Assembly: GCA_028287305.1 (NCBI GenBank)
Contig: JAQBPX010000029.1
Span: 62,001-126,000, forward strand
Source of the DNA: Gemmatimonadota bacterium
GTDB lineage: Bacteria > Gemmatimonadota > Gemmatimonadetes > Gemmatimonadales > Gemmatimonadaceae
Direction of reading: 5' to 3'
Length of the DNA stretch: 64,000 nucleotides
In this document: positions 51,036-59,090 of the stretch, piece after piece
How positions within the stretch are numbered: the stretch's first letter is position 1
Layout: each line of letters begins with the position of its first letter
Program-made: the position numbers and the translations under genes
The notes under the pieces: generated by a model
The model's input: the letters and a program-made list of their open reading frames with translations, nothing else
Told to the model about the DNA's origin: nothing
Database searches by the model: none

Positions 51036-53300
51036 CTACGGTCGCAGCGCTGCCGTCGCCTCATCGAGCAGCGTCGCCTCCCGCTTCAACGCGTCCGCCA
51101 CGCGCACGATCTCGCGCTCGGCCTCCGCCCACTTCCCCTGCTCGATGGCCTCGCGCACCGCGGGCATCGTCTTCACGCCGTACCCCGTGTAGTAGCCCGG
51201 CGCATAGAGCATGTGCCGGAACCAGGGCCTGCCCGGCAGCCCATCGGGCGACAGCATCGCGCGCTCCGACTGCAGCAGTTTCACGTTCGCTGCCCGCAGC
51301 TGCGCAGCTGCGTTGCCCTGCGACGCCAGCGTCACGCCGCCGGCACCCGCCGTCGCGCCAGCCGCGGCGGCATCGTACCGGCTCGCCGCCGCCTTCAGCG
51401 CCTCAACTGCATTCAGCAGCGGCGCAAAGTTCAGCTGCGGCGCGGCAGCCAGCCTTGGCGGTGCCTGCGTGGGCTGCCGCGGATCGCTCGCCGCCGCATA
51501 CGCGCCCTCGTCGATCTGCGTGTTGCGCTCCGTGATCTCGCCCGCTCGGCGGTCACGCAGGGACTGCAGCTCCTTCGCATAGTCGCCCGCCGTCTCCGCC
51601 AGGTTGCCGAAGGTGAACGGCAGGAGGTCCGCGTCAGCGAGTCGCATCACCATCAGCCCCACCACCTGCGACAGCGCCTTGCCATACACGAACGACGTGT
51701 CGCTGTAGGTCGTGTACCAGTGGAAGCTGTCGTAGATCGAGTGATAGATCCCCTGGTCGCCCTCGCCCGCGAACCCCACGTTGAGCGTCGGGACGCCGGC
51801 GTGCTGCAGGAAGGGCGTGAAGTCCGAACCCGAGCCCAGGGCATCCAGTCGAAGGTCCGCGCGCGTGCGTGCCTCGGCCGTGCCGCCGGCGATCGTCGCA
51901 AGCCTGAGCCGCTTCGCGACGTCCATCTTCGTCTCCGGATCGGTGACGTCCTGCGCGGCCGCCGTCACGAAGTTCTCGAGCGCGTGCGAGCCCTGCGCGC
52001 CAAGGAAGCCACGATCGTTGCCGTCGGTGTTGATGTACGCGGCAGCGTGCTCGCGCAGCTCCGCCTCGTGCGTTTCCACCCACTCGGTCGAGCCGAGCAG
52101 TCCCGGCTCCTCGCCATCCCAGGCGGCGTAGATGATCGTGCGTCGCGGGCGCCATCCCTGCTTCCACAGCTCGCCCATCGCGCGCGCCTCCTCGAGCTCG
52201 GGCACGAGACCCGAGATCGGATCCTCGGCGCCATTCACCCATGCATCGTGATGGTTGCCGCGGATGACCCACTGGTCTGCCTGGTCGCTGCCCGGAAGCT
52301 TCGCGATCACGTCGTACAGGGGCGCCTGCTGCCAGTTCGACTTCACCACCAGGTGCACCTTCGCGGCGCCAGGCCCGAAGTGATAGCCGATGCCCAGCCC
52401 GCCGCGCCATGCGGCCGGCACGATCTCGCCGCCGAGCGCGCGGAGCAGCGGCTCCGCATCCGACCAGGAGATCGGCAGCACGGGCACCTTCGTGATCGTC
52501 GTGGCCTCCGCGAGCGACAGGCGCTTCGCGCCGGGAGTCGCGCCCACGCCTGGCGTGAGCGGGTCGCCCGGATAGGTGGGCATGTCGGCCACGCTGCCGC
52601 GCTGCACGCCGGTCGCGGGCCGCATCGGGCCGTTCGGGTACGCCTCGCCGGTCTGGTATCCGTCGTCGCGCGGGTCCGAATAGATGATGCAGCCCACCGC
52701 GCCATGCTCGGCTGCGAGCTTGGGCTTGATGCCGCGCCACGACTGCCCATAGCGCGCGATGACGATGGCGCCCTTCACCGACACGCCGTGCCGTGCGAGC
52801 TCGTCGTAGTCGGCGGGAATGCCGTAGTTGACGTACACGAGCGGCGCCGTGACGTCTCCGTCGCCGGAATAGGCGTTGTAGGTCGGCAGCTGCTCGTCAC
52901 GCTGGCCGGAGGTCGCGTCTTCCTTGAGCGTGGGCTCCTGCAGCGAGGCCCGGAAGTGCGTGGGCGCCACCAGCTCGACCACGCGCTCCTTTGGCGTCGG
53001 AAAGAGCACGTCGAATCGCTCGATCTCCGCCTGCCATCCATAGGAGCGGAACTGGTCGCGCAACCACTCCGCGTTGTCCTTGCCATACACCGAGCCCACG
53101 TGATGCGGGCGCGCGGCCAGCCGCCGCATGCTCTCGCGCATGCGCGCCGGCTCGGGGATGGCCTTGAACTTGTCCTCCCATTCGCGCTGCACACGGGAGC
53201 TCGCAGCGGTGAAGCCGCGTAGCTGCGGCGGGTCCACGGCAATCGGCGTGAGGGCGAGCGTGCCCAGTGCGAGCAGCGGGACGAATGCGAAGGGGCGCAT
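51036..53300 (-). CDS. M28 metallopeptidase with PA and TfR-like domains (glutamate carboxypeptidase II-like)
   Basis: The 754-residue protein has a signal peptide and the three-part layout of glutamate carboxypeptidase II. A PA domain (about 120-330; VNYGIPADYDELARHGV, GKAIVIARYG-like) is followed by the M28 dizinc peptidase with VIRGNHHDAWVNGAEDPISG, AAWDGEEPGLLGSTEWVE, INTDGNDRGFLG and HSIYDSFHWYTTYSD. A C-terminal helical dimerisation domain covers about 590-750. It cleaves C-terminal acidic residues from peptides outside the cytoplasm. An unusual tandem-repeat leader precedes it. Confidence 0.92.
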   Translation of the reverse strand: MRPFAFVPLLALGTLALTPIAVDPPQLRGFTAASSRVQREWEDKFKAIPEPARMRESMRRLAARPHHVGSVYGKDNAEWLRDQFRSYGWQAEIERFDVLFPTPKERVVELVAPTHFRASLQEPTLKEDATSGQRDEQLPTYNAYSGDGDVTAPLVYVNYGIPADYDELARHGVSVKGAIVIARYGQSWRGIKPKLAAEHGAVGCIIYSDPRDDGYQTGEAYPNGPMRPATGVQRGSVADMPTYPGDPLTPGVGATPGAKRLSLAEATTITKVPVLPISWSDAEPLLRALGGEIVPAAWRGGLGIGYHFGPGAAKVHLVVKSNWQQAPLYDVIAKLPGSDQADQWVIRGNHHDAWVNGAEDPISGLVPELEEARAMGELWKQGWRPRRTIIYAAWDGEEPGLLGSTEWVETHEAELREHAAAYINTDGNDRGFLGAQGSHALENFVTAAAQDVTDPETKMDVAKRLRLATIAGGTAEARTRADLRLDALGSGSDFTPFLQHAGVPTLNVGFAGEGDQGIYHSIYDSFHWYTTYSDTSFVYGKALSQVVGLMVMRLADADLLPFTFGNLAETAGDYAKELQSLRDRRAGEITERNTQIDEGAYAAASDPRQPTQAPPRLAAAPQLNFAPLLNAVEALKAAASRYDAAAAGATAGAGGVTLASQGNAAAQLRAANVKLLQSERAMLSPDGLPGRPWFRHMLYAPGYYTGYGVKTMPAVREAIEQGKWAEAEREIVRVADALKREATLLDEATAALRP

Positions 53301-53312
53301 GAGAGACTCCGG

Positions 53313-53373
53313 TATGCGGTGTGCGGTGTGCGGAACTGCGAACTGCAAAACTGCAAAACTGCAAAACTGCGGA
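53313..53373. repeat. Short tandem repeats upstream of the M28 gene
   Basis: GCGGTGT is repeated, then (A)AACTGC is repeated five or six times (the 8-mer AAAACTGC three times in tandem). It lies in the leader between the minus-strand genes 53393-53845 and 51036-53300. It could vary in copy number between strains. Confidence 0.75.
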
Positions 53374-53392
53374 CCTGCCGCACTGCGGCTGG

Positions 53393-53845
53393 TCAGGCGG
53401 CGCACGGCGGAGGTGAGCTCCCCACCTGCGCGGCCTTGTGCCTCTGGTACTTTCGCATGGTGGAGAGCCGCGCCTCGGCTTCTGGCATCGCGAGCACGAG
53501 CCCCTCGAGCTGCAGCAGGTAGTCGGGCATGCGCGAGAGTCGGCGCAGCTCGCCAAGAAAGGGGCCGAGCTTCGCGATGACCGCCACGTGCTCGGTGTTC
53601 GCCGCGTGGAACATCACCTCGTCGATTGCGCCATGGCGCACGAAGGTGGCCGCCATCTCCCAGTACGTCGTCACCTGCCGGTACGACGCGCTGTCCTTCG
53701 ACATCCACATCGCGAACGCCTCCTCGGCATCCTGCGGATGGAAGCCGTGCACGAACCACTCTCGCGACGCGCGCAGCGCGGGATCGGTGCGCAGCTCGTA
53801 CAGCCTGAGCAGCAGCTCGGCGCTGCCGGCGGGCGTGGCGCTCAT
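53393..53845 (-). CDS. Conserved hypothetical helical protein
   Basis: The 150-residue soluble protein is mostly helical (SAELLLRLYELRTDPALRAS, YWEMAATFVRHGAIDEVMFH, MPDYLLQLEGLVLAMPEAEA) with a Cys-Ala-Ala end. No family name is recognised; the pattern resembles DUF4760-like helical proteins. It is coupled by ATGA to the DinB gene before it. Confidence 0.72.
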   Translation of the reverse strand: MSATPAGSAELLLRLYELRTDPALRASREWFVHGFHPQDAEEAFAMWMSKDSASYRQVTTYWEMAATFVRHGAIDEVMFHAANTEHVAVIAKLGPFLGELRRLSRMPDYLLQLEGLVLAMPEAEARLSTMRKYQRHKAAQVGSSPPPCAA

Positions 53846-54369
53846 GCGCGCACCGCGCGCGGAAGCAGCGCCAGCCCGGTGAGCGCCTCCACCTGCACCA
53901 TGTGGTGCTCGAGGTGCTCGATGTAGTCGCGCATGAAGTACTCCAGGGTCGTGGGCTCGCCGGCCGGCACGGGCTTCCATGCCACCCTGTCGAGGTTGTG
54001 CTTCGCGCGCGGTGCGCGCAGCACGTCGTCCGGCGTGGTCCGCATGACGTGGGCGATGTGGAGGTTGAACGAGCGCCAGAGCTCCACCGTTTCCCTCCAC
54101 GGCGACTCGGCGTAGCGCTGGGCCGCGACCCACTCGTCCTGCTGGTAGCCGCCGAACACCAGGTCGGGCTGCCAGCGCGCGCGCACGAAGCGCTGGTGGT
54201 TGTTCGACGCCGAGTCGATCAGGTGCCCGAGGATCTCGATCGCCGACCAGCGGCCAGGGGGCGCGGTGCGGACGCGGGCGTCATCAGGCAGTTCCTCGAG
54301 CAGGATCGCGGCGTGACGCACGTCGAGGTCGAGGCGATTGGCGAAGTGTTCCACGCCTGAGGATGCCAA
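53842..54369 (-). CDS. DinB family protein
   Basis: The 175-residue protein shows the DinB-2 pattern: GRWSAIEILGHLIDSASNNH, HRFVRARW-like segment, GYQQDEWVAAQRY and YIEHLEHHMVQVEAL, whose His residues form the metal site. It probably acts on thiols or small molecules; the substrate is unknown. A terminator separates it from the H1-like gene. Confidence 0.88.
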   Translation of the reverse strand: MASSGVEHFANRLDLDVRHAAILLEELPDDARVRTAPPGRWSAIEILGHLIDSASNNHQRFVRARWQPDLVFGGYQQDEWVAAQRYAESPWRETVELWRSFNLHIAHVMRTTPDDVLRAPRAKHNLDRVAWKPVPAGEPTTLEYFMRDYIEHLEHHMVQVEALTGLALLPRAVRA

Positions 54370-54377
54370 GCGAAAGG

Positions 54378-54413
54378 CCCGCGCGCCACCCCCCTTGCGG
54401 GGTGACGCGCGGG
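54378..54413 (-). terminator. Terminator after the H1-like gene
   Basis: On the minus strand CCCGCGCG.CACCCC pairs with GGGGTG.CGCGCGGG and is followed by CCTTTCG. It stops transcripts from 54433-54780 before the DinB gene. Confidence 0.6.
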
Positions 54414-54432
54414 TGTTCGCTGCGGACCTGCC

Positions 54433-54780
54433 TCAGCGCTTCGAGCCCTTCTTCGCGGAGCGCTTGCGGGTGGCCGCGCCCTTCTTCGCGGCGCTGCTGC
54501 GCTTCGAGGCGGCGCGCTTGCGCGTGGCGGCGCCCTTCCTCGCCGCGGCGCTGCGCGAGTTCGAAGCGCGCTTTGCGGCGGTCTTCTTCGAGGTGGACTT
54601 CTTCGCGCCCTTGCGCCCCGACCCCGACTTCTTGCCGCCGCCGGTCTCCTTGTTCACGGTGGCCCAGGCGCGAGCCTCCGCCGTCTTCTTCGAGACGCCC
54701 TTCTTCTCGTACCCCTCCTCGATGTGCTCCGCCTGCCGCTTCTGCTTGTTCGAGTATGCGCCCTTGTCGCCCTGTGGCAT
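54433..54780 (-). CDS. Lysine-rich histone-H1-like protein
   Basis: The 115-residue protein has a conserved 50-residue start (MPQGDKGAYSNKQKRQAEHI, ARAWATVNKETGGGKKSGSG). Databases often label this 'plasmid stabilization', but it is common on chromosomes. A highly basic C-tail of Ala/Lys/Arg repeats (ARKGAATRKR, AKKGAATRKR) follows and resembles eukaryotic H1 and bacterial Hc1-type tails. It should bind DNA and compact it. Its lysines are possible targets for the SET protein at 49731 (inference). Confidence 0.82.
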   Translation of the reverse strand: MPQGDKGAYSNKQKRQAEHIEEGYEKKGVSKKTAEARAWATVNKETGGGKKSGSGRKGAKKSTSKKTAAKRASNSRSAAARKGAATRKRAASKRSSAAKKGAATRKRSAKKGSKR

Positions 54781-54818
54781 GGCCTATCCCCGGTGAAAAG
54801 TCGGGGGCCGGGCGTGCA

Positions 54819-55085
54819 TCAGGCGTGCCGTCGCCCCGTCACGAGCGCGTACACCCGCAGCAGCATGAAGCCCACCACGAGCCCGAGCAGCAGCGGCTCG
54901 ATGTAGCTGAGCGCCGAAAGGGGCAACGCCACCGAGTGACCTCCCGCGGTGCACACGCGCGACGCCGAGTTCCACGCGCCGCCGGCGTTCTCGCACGCGC
55001 TGTTGCGAAGCCGGTCGAAGGAGAGCAGCGCCGTGAGCGTGGCGATCGTGCCCACGAGCAACAGCACGAGCGAGCGCTTGTTCAT
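54819..55085 (-). CDS. Small membrane protein
   Basis: The 88-residue protein has two TM helices (LVLLLVGTIATLTALLSF and IEPLLLGLVVGFMLLRVY) and between them a short loop with two Cys (ACENAGGAW; RVCTAGG) that could form a disulfide outside. Function unknown. It overlaps the next gene start (ATGA). Confidence 0.65.
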   Translation of the reverse strand: MNKRSLVLLLVGTIATLTALLSFDRLRNSACENAGGAWNSASRVCTAGGHSVALPLSALSYIEPLLLGLVVGFMLLRVYALVTGRRHA

Positions 55086-55312
55086 CGTGGCTCCTCGAAC
55101 TTCGCGGGCATTCCGTGGCGGCGGATGTAGCGGCCCGTTGCCAGCCACACCAGCCAGAGCATCGCGAACGCGCTCGACCACCACCAGCGACCCAGCACCG
55201 CGTTCACCACCGCGAACAGCGCCGCCACCCACGCCGCAGTGAACATCAATCGCGCGGCGCTCTTCGCCTTCTCGGTCTGCGTTGGGGGCGTGTCCCCTTC
55301 GGGTTGCTGCAT
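55082..55312 (-). CDS. Small two-TM protein
   Basis: The 76-residue protein has a polar start (QQPEGDTPPTQTEKAKSA) and two helices (TAAWVAALFAVVNAVLG and SAFAMLWLVWLATG), then a basic end. Function unknown. Its stop overlaps the start of 54819-55085. Confidence 0.65.
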   Translation of the reverse strand: MQQPEGDTPPTQTEKAKSAARLMFTAAWVAALFAVVNAVLGRWWWSSAFAMLWLVWLATGRYIRRHGMPAKFEEPR

Positions 55313-55334
55313 CCCCGAATCTAGGCGCGCGATG

Positions 55335-55805
55335 CTACTTCGCGCTGCCCACCGCCCGCAGTCGCGCCGCCATCTCCTCGGGCCGGTCGGCGCTCATGAT
55401 CACCGAGTAGCCGAGCGTGGTCGGCACGTACACGGCCTGCTCCCGCGACGTGAGGTAGAGCAGCGCCTTCTCGCCGTTCTCCAGGCGGAACCACCCCGCC
55501 TGGTAGCCGGGGAGCGCCGTGCCCATCGTGCGCAGCGCCGGCTGCAGCTTCTGCTCCCTGCGCATGTCCACCACGCGCACGCCCTCGCCACGAATGGCGC
55601 TCGCCGCTACCTGCCGCCCATACAGGTCACCCGAGATGCGCAGCCCTTGCGCATCCACGGTGAACGTGGACGTCCGCGAGCCCCGCACGGACAGGCCGAG
55701 CATCACGCCCACGCCCACGAGGATCGCGAACAGCAACCCGATCACCGGAATGAGCATGCTCGCGGTGCGAGAGCCCGCCGGCACGATGTGGAAGACGTCG
55801 CTCAT
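55335..55805 (-). CDS. PH-domain-like membrane protein
   Basis: The 156-residue protein has one TM helix (about 18-40) and a C-terminal beta domain (FTVDAQGLRISGDLYG, GYQAGWFRLENGEKALLYLT, YVPTTLGYSVIMSADRPEEM) typical of bacterial PH-like domains. Its start overlaps the stop of the SRPBCC gene (ATGA). Confidence 0.75.
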   Translation of the reverse strand: MSDVFHIVPAGSRTASMLIPVIGLLFAILVGVGVMLGLSVRGSRTSTFTVDAQGLRISGDLYGRQVAASAIRGEGVRVVDMRREQKLQPALRTMGTALPGYQAGWFRLENGEKALLYLTSREQAVYVPTTLGYSVIMSADRPEEMAARLRAVGSAK

Positions 55806-56329
55806 CGCGCGCCCACGCCAACTCCCGCGATGCGCGGGCCCGCGGTGACGTGCGCCGCGAGCCGCTCGAGCTCCTCGCGGTACAGCGGCGTGAGCAGGTT
55901 CGAGATCATCCGCCGCTCGATCGCGCCGAACAGTCCCGCGCGCCCCGGGATCGCCGTGTCGATCGTCACCATGGTCGTGCCCGCGGCATCCTCCGGCTCC
56001 ACCGTGAAGGTGGTCACGGTGCCCGACGCGCGATCTGTCTCGCGCAGCACGCGCCCCGGCTCCGGCTCGGTGATGAACGCGCGAAAGGAGCGACGGAACC
56101 CGAACACCCGCATGCCGACCTTGATCTCCGTGCCGGCTCCATAGCCCCCGTGCTCCACTTCGACGGAGGTGAACACGCGCGGGGGCACGATGCGCGCGTG
56201 GCCGTCACGATAGTCGGCGATCACCGAGTAGACCTCCGCTGCCGGGGCGCGCACGGGAGCGGAGACCGAGATGCGATGGGTAGTCACGCCATCACCTACG
56301 TCGCCCTTCGCCGCACGGGTTTCAGTCAC
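55802..56329 (-). CDS. SRPBCC-fold (START-like) protein
   Basis: The 175-residue protein has the helix-grip fold of the polyketide-cyclase/START superfamily: HRISVSAPVRAPAAEVYSVI, VEVEHGGYGAGTEIKVGMRV and a long final helix (GAIERRMISNLLTPLYREEL). It should bind a hydrophobic ligand or lipid. GTG 56329 gives an 8-base overlap with the Nudix gene; GTG 56287 is a shorter option. Confidence 0.82.
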   Translation of the reverse strand: MTETRAAKGDVGDGVTTHRISVSAPVRAPAAEVYSVIADYRDGHARIVPPRVFTSVEVEHGGYGAGTEIKVGMRVFGFRRSFRAFITEPEPGRVLRETDRASGTVTTFTVEPEDAAGTTMVTIDTAIPGRAGLFGAIERRMISNLLTPLYREELERLAAHVTAGPRIAGVGVGAR

Positions 56330-56804
56330 GCGCCAGGATCTCCTCCAGCCGGCCCACCAGCTCCGCCTGCGCCGCGTTCAGCTTCCCGCGCGACTCGGCC
56401 GGCGTGAACCAGCCGCAGCGATCCACCTCCGGATACGTCATCCACCGGCCGGACCCGCGGGGCCACTCGGTGCGCGCGTCGTTGCTCTTCACGGCGTCGG
56501 CGTCCGCATCGCCCTCCCATGCCCACGCATGCACCACCTTCCCCGCCTTCTGCCGCACGCTCCCCAGCTCGATGAAGGGCGGCTGCGCCACGATCCCCGT
56601 CTCCTCCTCGAACTCGCGACACGCCCCATCGAGCAGCGCCTCGCCCTCGTCCACGATCCCCTTGGGAATGGTCCAGGCGCCCGCGTCGCGCCCCGCCCAG
56701 AATGGCCCGCCCGGATGCGCCAGGAACAGCTCGAGCCCGCGCGCGCCGCCGCGCGCGGCGCGACGGAAGAGCAGCAGGCCGGCACTGACACCCGCACGAG
56801 ACAT
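56322..56804 (-). CDS. Nudix hydrolase (small, Ap4A-hydrolase type)
   Basis: The 160-residue enzyme has the Nudix box in GIVDEGEALLDGACREFEEE followed by TGI, preceded by GAWTIPKG as in dinucleoside tetraphosphate (Ap4A)-type hydrolases. A later WRGSGRWMTYPEVDRCGWF is also seen. The substrate is a nucleoside diphosphate derivative, unspecified. It starts the minus-strand run to 55335. Confidence 0.88.
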   Translation of the reverse strand: MSRAGVSAGLLLFRRAARGGARGLELFLAHPGGPFWAGRDAGAWTIPKGIVDEGEALLDGACREFEEETGIVAQPPFIELGSVRQKAGKVVHAWAWEGDADADAVKSNDARTEWPRGSGRWMTYPEVDRCGWFTPAESRGKLNAAQAELVGRLEEILARD

Positions 56805-56874
56805 GCTTCACCAGGCTGAAGGGAGCTCGTCAATACTATCGCAACAGGGCACCCCGAATCCATATACTGAAGGA

Positions 56875-57525
56875 ATGCCCACCGCCCTGCTCTTCGACCT
56901 CGACGGCACGCTGATCGACTCGATCACCCTGATCGTGGAGTCCGCCCGCCACGCCTTCAGCTCCCGGGGCTGCGTCGCCCCGAGTGACGCCGAGTGGGTC
57001 GCCGGGGTCGGGATGCCGCTCCGCACCATGTTCGAGCTGCACGCGCCGAGCCTCGACCGCGTGGACGACCTGATCGCCGGCTACCGCGAGTACCAGCTGG
57101 AACACCACGATCGGCTCGTGACGCCCTACGCCACGGTGGTGGACACGCTCTCCCTGCTCCATTCCCGCGGGCACGCAATCGCGGTCGTCACCTCCAAGGC
57201 CGACTGGCTGGCACTCCGCGGACTCGAGCACGTAGGGCTGAAAGGCGTGGTGGACCTGATCGTCGGCTGCGACTCCACCACGCGCCACAAGCCGGACCCG
57301 GAACCGGTGCTCCACGCCCTGGAAAAGCTCGGGCGCGAGCCGCACGAAGCGCTCTTCGTGGGAGACTCACCCTACGACATCCAGGCCGGCAACGCCGCCG
57401 GCGTCACCTCGGTCGCCGCCCTCTGGGGCCCCTTCACCCGGGAACAGCTGGAAAGCTCGGAACCGGATTTCTGGCTGGATGAGATGGCCCAGCTGCCAGC
57501 GCTGGTAGATGGCCTAAGTCGTTGA
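56875..57525 (+). CDS. HAD-superfamily phosphatase (phosphoglycolate phosphatase-like)
   Basis: The 216-residue protein has the HAD motifs: nucleophile in LLFDLDGTLIDS, motif II VVTSK, motif III lysine RHKPDPEP, and motif IV VGDSPYDIQAG. A helical cap sits at about 17-85. It probably dephosphorylates phosphoglycolate or a related small ester. A TATACT box lies only 6 bases upstream, so the leader is very short. Confidence 0.92.
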   Translation: MPTALLFDLDGTLIDSITLIVESARHAFSSRGCVAPSDAEWVAGVGMPLRTMFELHAPSLDRVDDLIAGYREYQLEHHDRLVTPYATVVDTLSLLHSRGHAIAVVTSKADWLALRGLEHVGLKGVVDLIVGCDSTTRHKPDPEPVLHALEKLGREPHEALFVGDSPYDIQAGNAAGVTSVAALWGPFTREQLESSEPDFWLDEMAQLPALVDGLSR

Positions 57526-57682
57526 CCTGACGAGTGATGCAGTGGTGCAGTGGTGAGATGATGCAGAAGGGCGGAGGCAGTTGCCAAAGCCCAGGTCCCA
57601 AAGCCCAAAGCCCGCAGTTTCAAACCTTCTGCTCCCAGCAGGTATCTGTTCCCATGCAGGGAACGCTGATCCCCCGGAGCAC
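57526..57682. repeat. Repetitive intergenic DNA before the sigma factor gene
   Basis: Words such as GATGCAG, TGGTGCAG, AAAGCCC and CCCAAAGCCC are repeated. The start (GTGATGCAGTG) matches the hairpin arm at 5531-5541. No gene is seen; a ribosome site (CCGGAGC) precedes ATG 57683. Confidence 0.5.
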
Positions 57683-58264
57683 ATGTCCGCAGTGGCGCTG
57701 ATCGAAACGACGCCTTCCTCCCCGATGCACGATGCCGATTCCGACGTGGCCATGGCCGCGCGCGGTGACCGGCGGGCGTTCGAACGGCTCTACCGCACGC
57801 ACGTATCCCGGATCTTCACGCTCTGCGCTCGCATGACCGCCGATCGCACGCGCGCCGAAGAGCTCACGCAGGACGTCTTCGTTCGCGCCTGGGAAAAGCT
57901 GCACCTCTTCCGCGGCGAAAGCTCCTTCGCCACCTGGCTGCATCGCATGGCCGTGAACGTGGTGCTGAACGAGCGGAAGTCCGACGGGCGACGCAAGTCG
58001 CGCTTCGAGGAAGAGACGGACGAGGGAATGGACGTACACGCCGACGCGGGACCTTCGCTTCGACCGATGGCGCCGGGAGACATGCTGGACCTCGAGGCAG
58101 CGATCGCGAAGCTGCCGCCGGGAGCACGGCGCGTATTCACGATGCACGACGTGGAAGGCTACAAGCACGAGGAGATCGCCGGCATGCTCGGCGTCACCAC
58201 CGGAGCCACCAAGGCCCAGCTGCACCGGGCCCGCATGCTGTTGAGGGAGGCACTGAACCGATGA
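57683..58264 (+). CDS. ECF RNA polymerase sigma factor
   Basis: The 193-residue sigma factor has region 2 (about 25-90; GDRRAFERLYRTHVSRIFTL, AEELTQDVFVRAWEKL) and region 4 (about 140-190; LPPGARRVFTMHDVEGYKHE and GVTTGATKAQLHRAR). It overlaps the anti-sigma gene (ATGA) and heads an operon with four secreted repeat proteins, so an envelope signal is the likely trigger. Confidence 0.94.
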   Translation: MSAVALIETTPSSPMHDADSDVAMAARGDRRAFERLYRTHVSRIFTLCARMTADRTRAEELTQDVFVRAWEKLHLFRGESSFATWLHRMAVNVVLNERKSDGRRKSRFEEETDEGMDVHADAGPSLRPMAPGDMLDLEAAIAKLPPGARRVFTMHDVEGYKHEEIAGMLGVTTGATKAQLHRARMLLREALNR

Positions 58265-59085
58265 GCGACATGCACCGCGACATGCACCAGGTCACCTGCA
58301 GCGAATTCTCCGAGCAGCTCTCGGCCCACCTCGAGCTCGAGCTCGACGCGGCCGCCGCTGCCGGCATGGACGCACACGCCGCGACCTGCGCCGAGTGCGG
58401 CGCGCTGCTCGCCGACCTCCGCGCGCTGCAGGCTCACGCCTCGGCGCTCCCGCTGCTCACGCCCTCGCACGACCTCTGGAACGGCATCGCCAGCCGCATC
58501 GACGCAGCCGTGGTTCCGCTCGACACGCGACGCCAGTCAGCGATGACTGCCCCGCGCCGCAGCAGCTGGCAGCTGGCGGCCGTTGCCGCCGGACTCATGG
58601 CCGTTACGTCGGCGCTCACGTGGATGGCGGCCTCGCGCCGCGCGCCCGCCGTGGCCGTCGTGGCCGTGTCGCCAGGCGCCACCCGCCCTGCCGTTCCTGA
58701 AGCAGTCACGACCACCGCTCCGGCGCCGGAGCCCGTGATCACCCCGGCACCGACCGAGCGCCGCGAGGCGCTTCGCTCCTCGCCGGCTCCCACCGCGAAC
58801 GTGTACCTCGCCAGCGCGGTAAAGCACGCCGCCGCGGAGGCGGTGTACGACCGCGAGATCCGCACGCTGCGCAGGATCATCGAGACGCGCCGCAACCAGA
58901 TCGACCCGGTGACGCTCGCCATCATCGAGAAGAACCTGTCCGTGATCGACACGGCGATCGCCGAGTGCAAGCTCGCCCTGGCGCGCGACCCGGCCAGCCG
59001 CTTCCTCGTCGAGACGCTCAACTCATCGCTCAACAACAAGGTGGAGCTGCTGCGCAGCGCGGCGATGTTGCCGACGCGCAGCTGA
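58261..59085 (+). CDS. Zinc-finger anti-sigma factor, membrane-bound
   Basis: The 274-residue protein has the ZAS motif HxxxCxxC in MDAHAATCAECGALL (about 36-50), one TM helix (LAAVAAGLMAVTSALTWM, about 105) and a Pro/Ala linker. A helical periplasmic end follows (TLRRIIETRRNQIDPVTLAI, EKNLSVIDTAIAECKLALAR). It should bind and block the ECF sigma factor until a signal frees it. Confidence 0.9.
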   Translation: MSDMHRDMHQVTCSEFSEQLSAHLELELDAAAAAGMDAHAATCAECGALLADLRALQAHASALPLLTPSHDLWNGIASRIDAAVVPLDTRRQSAMTAPRRSSWQLAAVAAGLMAVTSALTWMAASRRAPAVAVVAVSPGATRPAVPEAVTTTAPAPEPVITPAPTERREALRSSPAPTANVYLASAVKHAAAEAVYDREIRTLRRIIETRRNQIDPVTLAIIEKNLSVIDTAIAECKLALARDPASRFLVETLNSSLNNKVELLRSAAMLPTRS

Positions 59086-59090
59086 CTTAT

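Noticed and set aside
50835-53222. 795-codon plus-strand frame opposite the M28 peptidase
   Set aside because: Composition is Arg/His/Val-rich and no domain is visible; the minus frame has all M28 ligands.
53313-53373. CRISPR-like array
   Set aside because: Units are 7-8 bp in tandem without spacers; no cas genes in the window.
54433-54780. Plasmid origin suggested by the 'plasmid stabilization' label of homologues
   Set aside because: Neighbours are ordinary chromosomal genes and the protein looks like an H1-type DNA-binding protein.
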